DNA of 64,000 nucleotides. Source: Spirochaetes bacterium RBG_16_49_21. Lineage in GTDB: Bacteria > Spirochaetota > UBA4802 > UBA5550. This document shows, piece after piece, positions 8,931-17,509 of the stretch. The first letter of the stretch is position 1. Each line of letters begins with the position of its first letter. The DNA lies in assembly GCA_001829495.1 (NCBI GenBank), contig MIBJ01000004.1, positions 30,990 to 94,989 on the forward strand. The letters are read 5' to 3'. Made by a program: the position numbers and the translations under genes. The notes under the pieces were generated by a model, which had not been told where the DNA came from, made no database searches, and saw only the letters and a program-made list of their open reading frames with translations.

Positions 8931-9776
8931 ATGATCATCAACCACAATTTGTCCGCAATTAATGCCCACCGGGTATTGAAGTTTCAGCACTGGAATGTCG
9001 ACAAGGCGATGGAAAAATTATCCTCAGGGATGAGGATCAATAAGGCCGGTGATGATGCCTCAGGCCTTGCGGTTTCCGAAAAGATGAGGACGCAGATCCT
9101 CGGATTGCGCCAGGCGGAACGGAATACCGAAGACGGCATGTCGTTTATCCAGACAACCGAAGGATATCTCCAAGAAGTAACGGAAATCATACAACGGATG
9201 AGGGTGCTTGCAATACAGTCCTCGCACGGAATTTATACGCAATCAGACCGGCAGCTCATACAGGTGGAGGTCTCGGAACTCGTGGATGAGGTGGACCGGA
9301 TTGCGTCCCAGGCGGAATTCAACACATTGAAGCTTCTCTTGGGAGACTTCTCCCGGATCAATCCAAAGGCCTCAATGTGGTTCCACGTCGGTCCCAACAT
9401 GCACCAGCGGGAGCGGGTCTTTATTCAGACAATGACCGCGGTGGCATTGGGAGTGCGCGACGGCATCGGCAGGCCGATCACCCTGTCCACTCCCGATCTG
9501 GCGAACCGGAGCATCGGGGTTTTTGACGACGCCATCCGGATAATATCAAAGCAGAGGGCCGACCTCGGCGCATACTATAACCGGCTGGAGCATGCGGCCA
9601 AGGGTCTCCTGAACGCCTATGAGAACACCCAGGCTTCCGAAAGCAGGATACGGGATGCGGACATAGCGGAGGTCACGGTCGATTACACGAAATACTCGAT
9701 TTTAGTGCAGAGCGGCACCGCGATGCTTGCTCAGGCGAACGCGAAATCGAGGGTGATTCTGGAATTATTGCGTTAG
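8931..9776 (+). CDS. flaB: Flagellin, spirochaete FlaB type (first copy)
   Basis: Core filament protein, 281 residues. Spirochaete flagella are periplasmic. The N-terminus '[14 protein letters not shown]' and '[25 protein letters not shown]', and the C-terminus '[15 protein letters not shown]...[14 protein letters not shown]', are the conserved D0/D1 parts. The central 'SMWFHVGPN' is shared with other spirochaete FlaB proteins and the variable D2/D3 region is missing, as usual for them. It is closely related to the next flagellin, but here '[14 protein letters not shown]' differs at the C-terminal end. It is followed by a hairpin and its own leader, so the two copies are probably expressed separately. 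Confidence 0.93.
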   Translation: MIINHNLSAINAHRVLKFQHWNVDKAMEKLSSGMRINKAGDDASGLAVSEKMRTQILGLRQAERNTEDGMSFIQTTEGYLQEVTEIIQRMRVLAIQSSHGIYTQSDRQLIQVEVSELVDEVDRIASQAEFNTLKLLLGDFSRINPKASMWFHVGPNMHQRERVFIQTMTAVALGVRDGIGRPITLSTPDLANRSIGVFDDAIRIISKQRADLGAYYNRLEHAAKGLLNAYENTQASESRIRDADIAEVTVDYTKYSILVQSGTAMLAQANAKSRVILELLR

Positions 9777-9811
9777 GTGGTTTTCCACGCAAGTGGTTTA
9801 TAGTCATATGT

Positions 9812-9840
9812 TCCGCCGGCGCTCTTTAAGGCCGGCGGGA
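9812..9840 (+). terminator. GC-rich hairpin between the two flagellin genes
   Basis: CCGCCGGC and GCCGGCGG form an eight-pair stem around GCTCTTTAAG, 36 bases after the first flagellin stop. There is no long T-run after it, so it may be a weak or Rho-assisted terminator, or a transcript-stabilising hairpin. Confidence 0.45.
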
Positions 9841-9874
9841 CACGCTCTTTGAAAACTTTAACATCCGCGTTTCA

Positions 9875-9927
9875 ATTGCTGCAAGCATCAGTATCTACCT
9901 CAGGTAGATACATATGGTTGCAGCAAT
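9875..9927 (+). promoter_or_regulatory. Nested palindrome upstream of the second flagellin gene
   Basis: Outer arms ATTGCTGCAA (9875-9884) and TTGCAGCAAT (9918-9927) are perfect complements. Inside them GTATCTACCT (9891-9900) and AGGTAGATAC (9902-9911) are also perfect complements around one base. The one-base centre suggests a DNA operator for a dimeric protein, while the outer pairing suggests an RNA hairpin. Either way it is far more symmetry than chance would give. Confidence 0.5.
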
Positions 9928-9970
9928 GCACCAACAGGTATTCCCTGGTACAATAACCTGGTATCACAAT

Positions 9971-9990
9971 TCCTGATACGGAGATCAGGA
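9971..9990 (+). promoter_or_regulatory. Stem-loop with GGA loop before the second flagellin (CsrA-like site)
   Basis: TCCTGAT (9971-9977) pairs with ATCAGGA (9984-9990) and exposes the hexaloop ACGGAG. It ends 11 bases before the AAAGGAG ribosome site at 10002-10008. Position and loop resemble a CsrA target and match the stem-loop before the first flagellin. Confidence 0.5.
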
Positions 9991-10015
9991 AAGATTTCAA
10001 CAAAGGAGTGTGCCC

Positions 10016-10867
10016 ATGATAATCAATCACAACATGAGTGCGATCAATTCAAACAGAGCGCTGAAATTCAAGCACTGGGATGTCAACAAAGAGATGGAGA
10101 AGCTGTCATCCGGCATGAGAATCAACAGGGCCGGCGACGACGCTTCGGGGCTCGCGGTTTCCGAAAAGATGCGGACCCAGATTCAGGGACTGCGGCAGGC
10201 GGAGCGGAACACCGAAGACGGGATGTCCTTCATCCAGACCGCTGAGGGTTATCTTGACCAGACCTCATCCATCTTGCAGAGGATCAGGGTGCTGTCGGTC
10301 CAGTCATCGAACGGCATCTATGCCCAGGAAGACCGGCAGCTCATTCAGGTCGAGGTATCCGCGCTGGTTAATGAGGTCGACCGGATTGCGTCCCAGGCTG
10401 AATTCAACCGGTTTAAGCTGCTCTTGGGAGACTACGCAAAGTTAAACCCGAAAGCGAGCATGTGGTTCCACATGGGGCCGAATATGTACCAGAGGCAACG
10501 GGTATATATCGGGACCATGACCGCGGAAGCGTTGAACCTGAGGGAAAGAACCGGCAAGTTCCTCGTGAATCTCAGCACCGCTGAAGGCTCTAACCGGTCA
10601 ATAGGCATCATTGACGACTCTCTCCACAAGATTGCGAAGCAGAGAGCCGACCTCGGCGCCTATTACAACCGGCTTGAGTTTGCTGCCAAGGGCTTGATGA
10701 ATGCGTATGAAAATACGCAGGCGGCGGAAAGCCGGATCAGAGACGCTGATATGGCTGAAACCTTGGTCGATCTGTCCAAAGATCAGATTCTTGTCCAGAG
10801 TGGTACTGCAATGCTGGCTCAGGCAAATTTAAAGACAAGGACAGTCTTACAGCTTCTTGGTGGCTAA
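10016..10867 (+). CDS. flaB: Flagellin, spirochaete FlaB type (second copy)
   Basis: Core flagellin of 283 residues, strongly similar to the first copy throughout ('[14 protein letters not shown]', '[24 protein letters not shown]', 'SMWFHMGPN', '[13 protein letters not shown]', '[14 protein letters not shown]'). I chose the ATG at 10016, seven bases after AAAGGAG, rather than the in-frame GTG at 10010, because the MIINHN start is conserved. 'DMAE' at the C-terminal helix is the more common flagellin form. The gene ends at a good intrinsic terminator. Multiple FlaB proteins per filament are normal in spirochaetes. Confidence 0.94.
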   Translation: MIINHNMSAINSNRALKFKHWDVNKEMEKLSSGMRINRAGDDASGLAVSEKMRTQIQGLRQAERNTEDGMSFIQTAEGYLDQTSSILQRIRVLSVQSSNGIYAQEDRQLIQVEVSALVNEVDRIASQAEFNRFKLLLGDYAKLNPKASMWFHMGPNMYQRQRVYIGTMTAEALNLRERTGKFLVNLSTAEGSNRSIGIIDDSLHKIAKQRADLGAYYNRLEFAAKGLMNAYENTQAAESRIRDADMAETLVDLSKDQILVQSGTAMLAQANLKTRTVLQLLGG

Positions 10868-10912
10868 TAGAAAAAATATCACAATCTTCTCAGGGGAATA
10901 CCACCAGTTGCA

Positions 10913-10941
10913 AACCCGCTCACCCGAGCGGGTTTTTTATT
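10913..10941 (+). terminator. Intrinsic terminator after the flagellin pair
   Basis: AACCCGCT (10913-10920) pairs with AGCGGGTT (10927-10934) around CACCCG and is followed by TTTTATTTT. It lies 45 bases after the second flagellin stop. Confidence 0.85.
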
Positions 10942-10943
10942 TT

Positions 10944-11066
10944 CTACATTTTTTCCACAATCATCGCAAATCCCATGCCGCCGCCGATGCACATCGTGAT
11001 GAGACCGCTGGATTCACCCGCCCTGCCGCTGAGCCGGAGCAGCGAGCTTTTAGAAGCTTCGCTCAT
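10944..11066 (-). pseudogene. C-terminal remnant of an acetyl-CoA acetyltransferase (thiolase)
   Basis: The minus strand encodes about 40 residues ending 'SGLITMCIGGGMGFAMIVEKM' and a TAG stop (key part: CIGGGMG). This is the conserved last block of thiolases, which holds the second active-site Cys. Nothing upstream on this strand looks like the rest of a thiolase: the next 100 bases lose the family pattern and then run into a palindromic element. I read it as the tail of a deleted thiolase gene. Confidence 0.75.
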
Positions 11067-11169
11067 AGCATGAGTGAACTTATTTTTTCTCAGCGGCCTT
11101 GTTTGTAAAGTAAATTAATGGTCGTTCATTAACAATTTTTTAGTCGCCTTCTTTACGAAAGCTTAAAAT

Positions 11170-11287
11170 CCAACTCACCCCCTGCCCCCTCTCTACTTCG
11201 TAAAGAGGGGGATCGTGGCAATAAGCTTATTGTGTATACCTCCCCTTTCTCTTTCCCGAAGAGAAGGGGGCCGGGGGGATGAGTTGG
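11170..11287. repeat. Palindromic repeat element (about 118 bp)
   Basis: The ends CCAACTCACCCCCTGCCCCC and the complement of ...GGGGGATGAGTTGG are imperfect inverted repeats with smaller internal hairpins. No coding frame is evident. The base composition resembles the elements at 1-24 and 50539-50664. With the thiolase remnant and the poorly structured bases on either side, it fills the gap 10868-11468. Confidence 0.65.
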
Positions 11288-11468
11288 AAATGATACGGTC
11301 GGGTTCTTGAATCACTATTAATTTTTTAAATGAATACGGTGCGTCCCCTGTTACGATCGCCGCAACAAAAAATGCTTGCTACCTCTCCTCATCATCGGTT
11401 CATAATGGCCTTCTATCGATCAATGACGAGAGAATATTTGCGGAATCAACACCGAAGCGTTAAGCATT

Positions 11469-13439
11469 GTGGCGTCACTATCATTTATATTAATCCTGGC
11501 CGTTCTGCCGATACCGGTAATCTATTTTTTCTATCACCGCTATTTTATCGTAAAGCCCAGCCGCCTGTACCATCTGGAATATTTTATCTACGGCGCCATG
11601 CTGGCCCTCATAATCCTTCTCCTCGGGAAAACGGCAGCGCCGCCCGTCGCCTTCCAGGGCGCGGCAGCCGGAGGATTCCTCCACGCCGCGCTCGTTGAAA
11701 AAACCGCTGCTTTTATCGTCATGCTTCTTCTCATGTATAAATCACGGCGCGCTCTCCTGGTTCTCAACGCGGTCATCTCAGCCATGTTTTTAGGTATGGG
11801 ATTTGCGACCGTTGAGAATATACTCTATGCCCTTGACATCCATACATCGATCATCATGGTGAGGCTCTTCAGCTCCGTACCCCTCCACGTGCTCACCTGC
11901 GGAATGATCGGATACTATTGCGCGCTCATGAGGCTCTCCGGCACCTGCTTCAATAAGGCCCTGTATGCCGTCAAGGCCCTGGCCGTGCCATTGATCTTTC
12001 ACGGCCTGTATGACACCCTTCTTTTCAGGGGAGGAGACGCCACCTACTGGACAGCGCCCCTTTTGGTCGCCCTGATTCTCAAAATGGAATACATGCTCGC
12101 CAAATCCCAGAACCTTCCGCTTCTCGACGGTCTCATAAAACACAACCTGCGGCTTGAGGATTGGGAGGCCATGCAGCGCCAGGCGCAGTACGAGCGGTGG
12201 ATTCTCCGCTCCATGGGCTCGAAAGCCAGGGAGCATGTGCCCTTCTTCCGCCTGAGCATGAGTCCTTTTAAAATCAGCATTATTGCCGTCATGCTCGCTG
12301 CAGCGGTCTTTTCGCTGCCGGCAGCCGACTTCATCATCAACTCTCTCGGCCAAAAGCTGAAAATCGAAGAATACTCCATGTTATTCACCCTGCTTCCCGC
12401 GCTCTATTCGCTGAACCTCTTCATAATCGGCGTGCTGAACCCGAAATATTTCCAAAACAGCATAATCAAGATACCCATCATCATTGACGCGGATATGGCG
12501 GTGGATGGAGCGAATATTAAAATAATCACCTATCACGTTACAGCCGATAACTGCTACCTTAAAACAGCAGATAAGCTTGAGCCGGGATCGGAGTGCCATC
12601 TCTCCTTTACCTGCTCGCATTTCTCTTCACCCCGGATACCGGGAGTCGTTCTCTGGGACACTCACGGCGAACAGGAGCAGCTCTCCGGCACGCTGGTTCG
12701 CTTTCTTCGAAAGCCTAAGGGTTTTCGTATTTTCCTATTGAAATATTATCTCTACCGGATTTCAAAGGGCCTGTCGTTCAACCTGCGCCTTCCGGGGTTC
12801 AAGAGCATCAGACGGCTCTTTGTGCGACCCGTATCGGTCATGCAGAAGGAGCTGATGTTCAGCACGGGCCAGAAGCTCTTTGAGCAGGGCGACGAGGGTT
12901 CGGTTTTTTATCTGATCAAAAAGGGCGAGGTGGACATCGTCAAGACATTGGAGACCGGCGAGCAGGTACCCATGGCTACACTTACCCAGGGAGAGATCCT
13001 CGGGGAGATGGCCATCGTGGGAAGCCAGCCGCGCCTGGCTACGGCGATCTGCCGAACCGACTGCGTGATCGCGGTTGCGGAGGCCGGAAACCTCGAAGCC
13101 CTCATCGAGGTGAACCCGGAGTTTGCCCAGCGCTTGATTAAAAAATTCGCCAATCGTCTGAACGCGTCCGAGCAGATCATGCTTAAAAACATCGCAGATG
13201 CCGAACAGGCGTCGAAAAAGAGGGAGCTCAAGCTTATGACCCTGTGCAAAATAATTCTGGCTACCGCCGCATTAAAAAAATTCAACAGCCGGGATATAAC
13301 CGATTCTGATATTGAAGGTATATCGCAAAAATTAAATATTGATATAAAAACGGTTCGTGAATCGGCAAATATCTTAACTAAAATAAATGATGCCGAACCG
13401 TTAGATGTTATTATCGATTCCTGCCTTGATAGATGGTAA
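11469..13439 (+). CDS. PrsW-like intramembrane protease fused to a cyclic-nucleotide-binding domain
   Basis: A 656-residue protein. The first 210 residues hold about seven helices with PrsW-family residues in order: E77-K78 ('LVEKTA', a reduced EExxK), 'GFATVEN' (E116), H140 in 'VPLHVL', and 'FHGLYD' (H178, D182). Two further helices follow near residues 275 and 310. A soluble stretch leads to a CAP-type cyclic-nucleotide-binding fold at about 470-580 ('GQKLFEQGDEGSVFYLIKKGEV' and 'GEILGEMAIVGSQPR'). The C-terminal 80 residues are helical. PrsW cleaves anti-sigma factors in Bacillus; here nucleotide binding might gate proteolysis. The GTG start at 11469 has no strong ribosome site, so the N-terminus is uncertain. 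Confidence 0.8.
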   Translation: MASLSFILILAVLPIPVIYFFYHRYFIVKPSRLYHLEYFIYGAMLALIILLLGKTAAPPVAFQGAAAGGFLHAALVEKTAAFIVMLLLMYKSRRALLVLNAVISAMFLGMGFATVENILYALDIHTSIIMVRLFSSVPLHVLTCGMIGYYCALMRLSGTCFNKALYAVKALAVPLIFHGLYDTLLFRGGDATYWTAPLLVALILKMEYMLAKSQNLPLLDGLIKHNLRLEDWEAMQRQAQYERWILRSMGSKAREHVPFFRLSMSPFKISIIAVMLAAAVFSLPAADFIINSLGQKLKIEEYSMLFTLLPALYSLNLFIIGVLNPKYFQNSIIKIPIIIDADMAVDGANIKIITYHVTADNCYLKTADKLEPGSECHLSFTCSHFSSPRIPGVVLWDTHGEQEQLSGTLVRFLRKPKGFRIFLLKYYLYRISKGLSFNLRLPGFKSIRRLFVRPVSVMQKELMFSTGQKLFEQGDEGSVFYLIKKGEVDIVKTLETGEQVPMATLTQGEILGEMAIVGSQPRLATAICRTDCVIAVAEAGNLEALIEVNPEFAQRLIKKFANRLNASEQIMLKNIADAEQASKKRELKLMTLCKIILATAALKKFNSRDITDSDIEGISQKLNIDIKTVRESANILTKINDAEPLDVIIDSCLDRW

Positions 13440-13450
13440 TGCCGATTGAA

Positions 13451-14287
13451 TCAATCCTGAAAGGTCTCAAGCCCCAGGCGCTTCCGGGCAGCGCGGGCGA
13501 TCCCTACCGCGATGCGAAGCCGCCGCTTCGGCATATTGGCGATCCAGGAGCCGAGGCTCGTGAGGCCGCTGGAGTAGACCAACAGTTTCGGCTTTTCAAC
13601 CAGGGCGATGAGCTGCCGGGCGACGTGTTCCGGAGTTTTCGGCCTGGTGAAAAACCGGGTGATCGCATTCTGTTCCGGATCGATCACGGCGTCCTGGTCG
13701 ACCGGTCCGCGCCGGGATTCCGCTTTTGAGTCGGTCTTGATGTAGCCGGGGAAATACTCGCTCACCGCGATCCCGCTCCCCGCCCATTCGGCCTGTATGG
13801 TTCGGGTCCAGCCGCTCATGGCGGCCTTTGAACATACGTACGGAAGATACAGCGGAATACCCAGCATAAAGCCCGGCGATCCTATATTGATGATATGGCC
13901 GCACCCCTGCTCGCGCATGTAGTGGAGGGCCCGGTTTGCCGCCCGCAGCGGGCCGATAAGGTTGGTCCTGAACGATCGGATCAGATCGCCGGTTGCGACC
14001 TCATCCGCGCGCGAGACGATGATCGCGGCAGCGTTGTTGATGAGCACGTCTATCCTGCCGAAATGCTTTACGGTCTTATCGATCATGGTAACCGCCTGCT
14101 TTTCATCGGACAGGTCGGTCGGCAGGACGAGCGCGCCGTTCATCATGGCCGCGTTCGCTTTAAGAAGCTCCTTTCTCCGCGCAGCCATGGCGACCCTGGC
14201 CCCTGTGCGGTCAAAGGCAAGGGCCGCGGCCCTGCCGATCCCGCTCGAGGCTCCGGTTATGAGCACGACGGCTCCTTCTATCTTCAT
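13451..14287 (-). CDS. Short-chain dehydrogenase/reductase
   Basis: NAD(P)-dependent oxidoreductase of 278 residues. The cofactor motif is 'TGASSGIG' near residue 11, with 'NNAA' near 87, the active-site Ser in 'INIGSPG' and 'YVCSK' as the catalytic Tyr/Lys. The C-terminal 60 residues are Arg-rich and hydrophobic, which may tie it to the membrane. It is the last gene of a minus-strand operon with an M28 peptidase, a zinc dehydrogenase and an LsrF-like aldolase (gaps of 9-17 bases). The substrate is unknown. Confidence 0.85.
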   Translation of the reverse strand: MKIEGAVVLITGASSGIGRAAALAFDRTGARVAMAARRKELLKANAAMMNGALVLPTDLSDEKQAVTMIDKTVKHFGRIDVLINNAAAIIVSRADEVATGDLIRSFRTNLIGPLRAANRALHYMREQGCGHIINIGSPGFMLGIPLYLPYVCSKAAMSGWTRTIQAEWAGSGIAVSEYFPGYIKTDSKAESRRGPVDQDAVIDPEQNAITRFFTRPKTPEHVARQLIALVEKPKLLVYSSGLTSLGSWIANMPKRRLRIAVGIARAARKRLGLETFQD

Positions 14288-14303
14288 TATGCAACCCCGT
14301 AGA

Positions 14304-15251
14304 TTATAGTCCCACGATCACCCAATAGAGCCCCTTCACCACCTCCGCCATCCTCTCGAAATCAAGCGTATCGATGGTGTCCGTTTCCCTATGATAATTT
14401 TTGTTCCGGTAAAAGGCGGTGTCCGTAATCATGACTGCCGGGTACCCGTATTTCCAAAAGCTCTGGTGGTCGGAAAAGTCGATGCCGGGAAGGAATGACG
14501 GAGCGGAGATCGAGTGGACCGGCACCTTCGAGGTCTTTGATAGGAGCCCCTTAGTCTTCTCAACAAGCTCCCCCTGATCCAGATTCCCCACAACCGCGAT
14601 GTAGTTGCCGACCGACGGGTATTTCCACTTCAAGAAGAATACCGGATACCTTTGCGAGTCCGGCTTGTCGGTAAAGAAACCGATCATCTCAAGCGCTATC
14701 ATCGCCCGCACCTTGACGCCTGCCGCGGAAAGCGATTGCGCGTACACCCTGCTCCCCATGTGGCGGGTCTTAAAGAATATCGGCTCCTCGAGGGTAAACG
14801 CGACAAGATCGGTGCGGTATTTCAGGCTCGGCTTTAATCCGGCAAGCAGCCGTCCGACCTCAAGAAGCCCGGCAACGCCGCTCGCGTTGTCGTCTGCTCC
14901 GGGCTGGTCCCCGTACACGTCATAATGGGCGCCGACGATAATCCGCTCTCCCTGCTCAGGGCCGAACGAACAGACGATGTTCCGATATTCCTTTTCATTA
15001 GCAACGAATCTTTGGAAATCAACGCGGCACTTCATCTTTTTGAATTCAGCAGTAATATAGTCCGCTGTCTTATCGAGGGATTGAACATTCCGGTAGTTCC
15101 TCGGCGGATGAACGGCGGTAAGGATTCTGACATCCTCTTCTATCCGGCCAATGCTCACGGGGGTGTATTGCCGCGCGCCTATTTTATTTACCTGCACCAT
15201 ATATATTCCCATCGCGATCGGTAAAACAATGATACCGAGCGTTCTTTTCAT
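14304..15251 (-). CDS. M28-family metallopeptidase, exported
   Basis: Zinc aminopeptidase-like protein of 315 residues with an N-terminal hydrophobic segment (residues 4-20), so exported or membrane-anchored. The di-zinc site is readable: His/Asp in 'GAHYDVYG', Asp in 'GADDNASG', 'LEEP' with the general-base Glu, Glu in 'ALEMIGFF', and His in 'NYHRETDT'. The metal-binding Asp before 'GY' is Glu here, as in many M28 members. It sits between the dehydrogenase and SDR genes. The physiological substrate is not evident from context. Confidence 0.87.
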   Translation of the reverse strand: MKRTLGIIVLPIAMGIYMVQVNKIGARQYTPVSIGRIEEDVRILTAVHPPRNYRNVQSLDKTADYITAEFKKMKCRVDFQRFVANEKEYRNIVCSFGPEQGERIIVGAHYDVYGDQPGADDNASGVAGLLEVGRLLAGLKPSLKYRTDLVAFTLEEPIFFKTRHMGSRVYAQSLSAAGVKVRAMIALEMIGFFTDKPDSQRYPVFFLKWKYPSVGNYIAVVGNLDQGELVEKTKGLLSKTSKVPVHSISAPSFLPGIDFSDHQSFWKYGYPAVMITDTAFYRNKNYHRETDTIDTLDFERMAEVVKGLYWVIVGL

Positions 15252-15260
15252 AATGCCACC

Positions 15261-16289
15261 CTATTCCTGATGCGGCTTGAGTATGACTTTAATCGACTCC
15301 GACGCCTCCGCCACCATTCTGAACCCGATCGCAGCCTGGTCCAGGGAAAGCCGGTGAGTTATCATCTCATCCACGATCACACGGCCTGCGGCCAAGAGCT
15401 CGATGGCGACGGCTATGTCCGCCGGGCTTCCGCCGTACGAGGGAAGCAGGGTCGTACCGTTCCGCCACAATGCATTAATCGGCACGGAGAGATTGACGCC
15501 CGGATCGGTCGGCGCGAAAAAAAGCACGGTCCCGCCCCGGTCGACCGATTCAAGCGCCTGTTCAAATGCGGACAAAACACCGGTGCACACGACCGCCAAA
15601 TCCGCGGGCCTGCCGCCGTTTAACTCCAGTACAGCCTTCGGCACGTTCTCGCGGGCGTATATGACGGCATCAGCCCCGAATTTTTTCGCCGCACTAAGAC
15701 GATATTCGCTGATATCGGTAGCTATGATCCGTCCCGCTCCCAGAGAGCGGGCGAGCGCGATATGCAGCAGGCCGGACATGCCGCTTCCCAGAACGAGCAC
15801 GCTTTGGCCGGGCCTCAGGCGCGCGATCCCCTGGCCGCGGATCACGCAGGCAAGGGGCTCGATAAGCGTTCCCTGATCGAAAGATACCTCCTCCGGAAGC
15901 AGGAACACGCCGCGGTCGACGTTGAGCTCCGGCACGCGGACATACTCGGCGAATCCGCCCGGATCGAAGTTGGTGGTGTGCAGGGTCTCGCACGCCGTGT
16001 GATTCCCGTTCAGGCAATGCCTGCAGGTATTGCAGGGAACATGGTGGGAGACGAATACGCGCTGTCCCGTATGATAGTTATGAACCTTTTCGCCGGTTTT
16101 AACGATCTCCCCGGTGATCTCGTGGCCCAGAACAAGGGGGGCTTTTTTAAGCCGGTACCATTCCATCACGTCGCTTCCGCAGATCCCGCTTGAGAGCACC
16201 TTGACCAGGATCTCGCCCGGAGCGATCCCGGGCACCGGCATCTCCTCGATCCTGACGTCCCTGTTGTTGTAATACATTGCAACGCGCAT
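15261..16289 (-). CDS. Zinc-dependent alcohol dehydrogenase (threonine/sorbitol dehydrogenase-like)
   Basis: Medium-chain dehydrogenase of 342 residues. Catalytic zinc ligands are in 'GICGSD' (Cys37) and 'GHEITGE' (His-Glu), and the structural-zinc Cys set is 'CNTCRHCLNGNHTAC'. The nucleotide-binding glycine motif 'VLGSGMSGLL' begins near residue 166 and is followed by 'DISEYRL', whose Asp favours NAD. It is directly downstream (10 bases) of the LsrF-like gene, so it may oxidise or reduce a phospho-sugar or polyol related to that aldolase. Exact substrate is not determinable. Confidence 0.87.
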   Translation of the reverse strand: MRVAMYYNNRDVRIEEMPVPGIAPGEILVKVLSSGICGSDVMEWYRLKKAPLVLGHEITGEIVKTGEKVHNYHTGQRVFVSHHVPCNTCRHCLNGNHTACETLHTTNFDPGGFAEYVRVPELNVDRGVFLLPEEVSFDQGTLIEPLACVIRGQGIARLRPGQSVLVLGSGMSGLLHIALARSLGAGRIIATDISEYRLSAAKKFGADAVIYARENVPKAVLELNGGRPADLAVVCTGVLSAFEQALESVDRGGTVLFFAPTDPGVNLSVPINALWRNGTTLLPSYGGSPADIAVAIELLAAGRVIVDEMITHRLSLDQAAIGFRMVAEASESIKVILKPHQE

Positions 16290-16299
16290 AACTAACGGG

Positions 16300-17193
16300 T
16301 CAGCAGTATTCCTTGGTCTCTTTATAAATATCCACCGCCTGTTTCGGGGTCGCGTTCTTGTGAATTACCGCGTGGAGCGCCTTCGCCATCGCGACCGGAA
16401 AGGGATTCTGCCACACGTTCCTTCCCAGGTTCACGCCTATGGCGCCCCGCTGCATGCCGTCATGCACGAACTCGAACACCTCGAGCTCGGTCTCGCACTG
16501 GGGCCCGCCCGCCATGACGACCGGGACCGGGCAGCCGTTCGACACCTTGTCGAAGTTTTCGCACCAGTAGGTCTTCACCACCTTTGCCCCGAGCTCTGCT
16601 GCGATGCGGCAGCAGAGGCTCAGGTACCGGGCGTCCCGCTTTTCCAGCTCCTTGCCCACTGCCGTGACCGCCATCACCGGTATCCCGTACTTCTCGCACT
16701 CGTTCACGATAAAGCTTAAGTTGGCGAGGCTCTCCTTTTCGTAATCGGTTCCGATAAAGACGGATACGCCGACCGCGCTCACGTTGAGCCTGATGATGTC
16801 GTCGATCGAGGTGGTGATGATCTCGTTGGCGAGGTCCTTGCCCACCACGCTCGTGCCTCCGGACACGCGCAGAATAATCGGCGTATCGCCGTCCGGGTCA
16901 ATGCAGCTCCGCACCACCCCCCTGGTCACGAACAGGGCGTCGGCGTATTCCAAAAGATCGCACACGGTCTCGCCCGGCCTCTCCAGGCAGCGCGTGGGCC
17001 CCTGGAAGTAGCCGTGGTCGATGGGCATGAAAAAGCAGTGCCCGTCCTCCCTGATGAGCCGGGACAGGCGGTTGCGCATGCCCCAGTCCATGTGTTCCGA
17101 TCCTTTTATATATTTGGCTTTATTGGTCATGGCCTTTTCAGGCGCCATATCCTTCGCGTCCCTTGCATCGAGAATTTTCCCTGCATCCGGCAT
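16300..17193 (-). CDS. LsrF-like class I aldolase/thiolase
   Basis: TIM-barrel Schiff-base enzyme of 297 residues resembling E. coli LsrF, which cleaves phosphorylated autoinducer-2. Shared blocks include 'DWGMRNRLSR', 'DHGYFQGPT', 'MAVTAVGKE', 'KVVKTYW' (Lys207, the Schiff-base lysine position) and 'GCPVPVVMAGG'. The related archaeal DhnA-type fructose-bisphosphate aldolases and ADH synthases are alternatives. The start is clear: AGGAGG lies eight bases upstream. No lsrK, lsrR, lsrG or lsr transporter genes are nearby, so an autoinducer-2 role is unproven. It heads the four-gene operon with the dehydrogenase. Confidence 0.8.
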   Translation of the reverse strand: MPDAGKILDARDAKDMAPEKAMTNKAKYIKGSEHMDWGMRNRLSRLIREDGHCFFMPIDHGYFQGPTRCLERPGETVCDLLEYADALFVTRGVVRSCIDPDGDTPIILRVSGGTSVVGKDLANEIITTSIDDIIRLNVSAVGVSVFIGTDYEKESLANLSFIVNECEKYGIPVMAVTAVGKELEKRDARYLSLCCRIAAELGAKVVKTYWCENFDKVSNGCPVPVVMAGGPQCETELEVFEFVHDGMQRGAIGVNLGRNVWQNPFPVAMAKALHAVIHKNATPKQAVDIYKETKEYC

Positions 17194-17230
17194 GATTTCT
17201 ACCTCCTATTTCCTATAATCCTCGCCTCAT

Positions 17231-17445
17231 ATGCCCTCACCCGCGCTCTGCGCACGCCGAGCGCTTTTTGGCGCAGCGCCTTTTCGTGCATCCTGCACGG
17301 CGCTGCACTGCGACATCCATGTCGGGAGCATCCTGTCCGCGCTCGGGAGCGGTCAGGAAGACCGCCTGCAGACGCTGAACAGGATGTTCAGAATGCGTCT
17401 GCCACTGCAACATCCTGTCCGGCAGGTGTCGGGGGGTGAGGGCAT
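17231..17445. repeat. Inverted-repeat-bounded non-coding element (about 215 bp)
   Basis: Perfect 12-base ends ATGCCCTCACCC and GGGTGAGGGCAT enclose GC-rich sequence full of short self-complementary pieces (for example CAGGATGTT...AACATCCTG near 17380-17420). No plausible gene is inside. It looks like a miniature mobile-type element and accounts for most of the gap between the LsrF-like gene and the small Cys protein. Confidence 0.6.
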
Positions 17446-17509
17446 TGTCACATGACAATTTAAATGCAGCTAAAAGCTGCCTAGTATATACATTCTGCAA
17501 TTCAACAGC

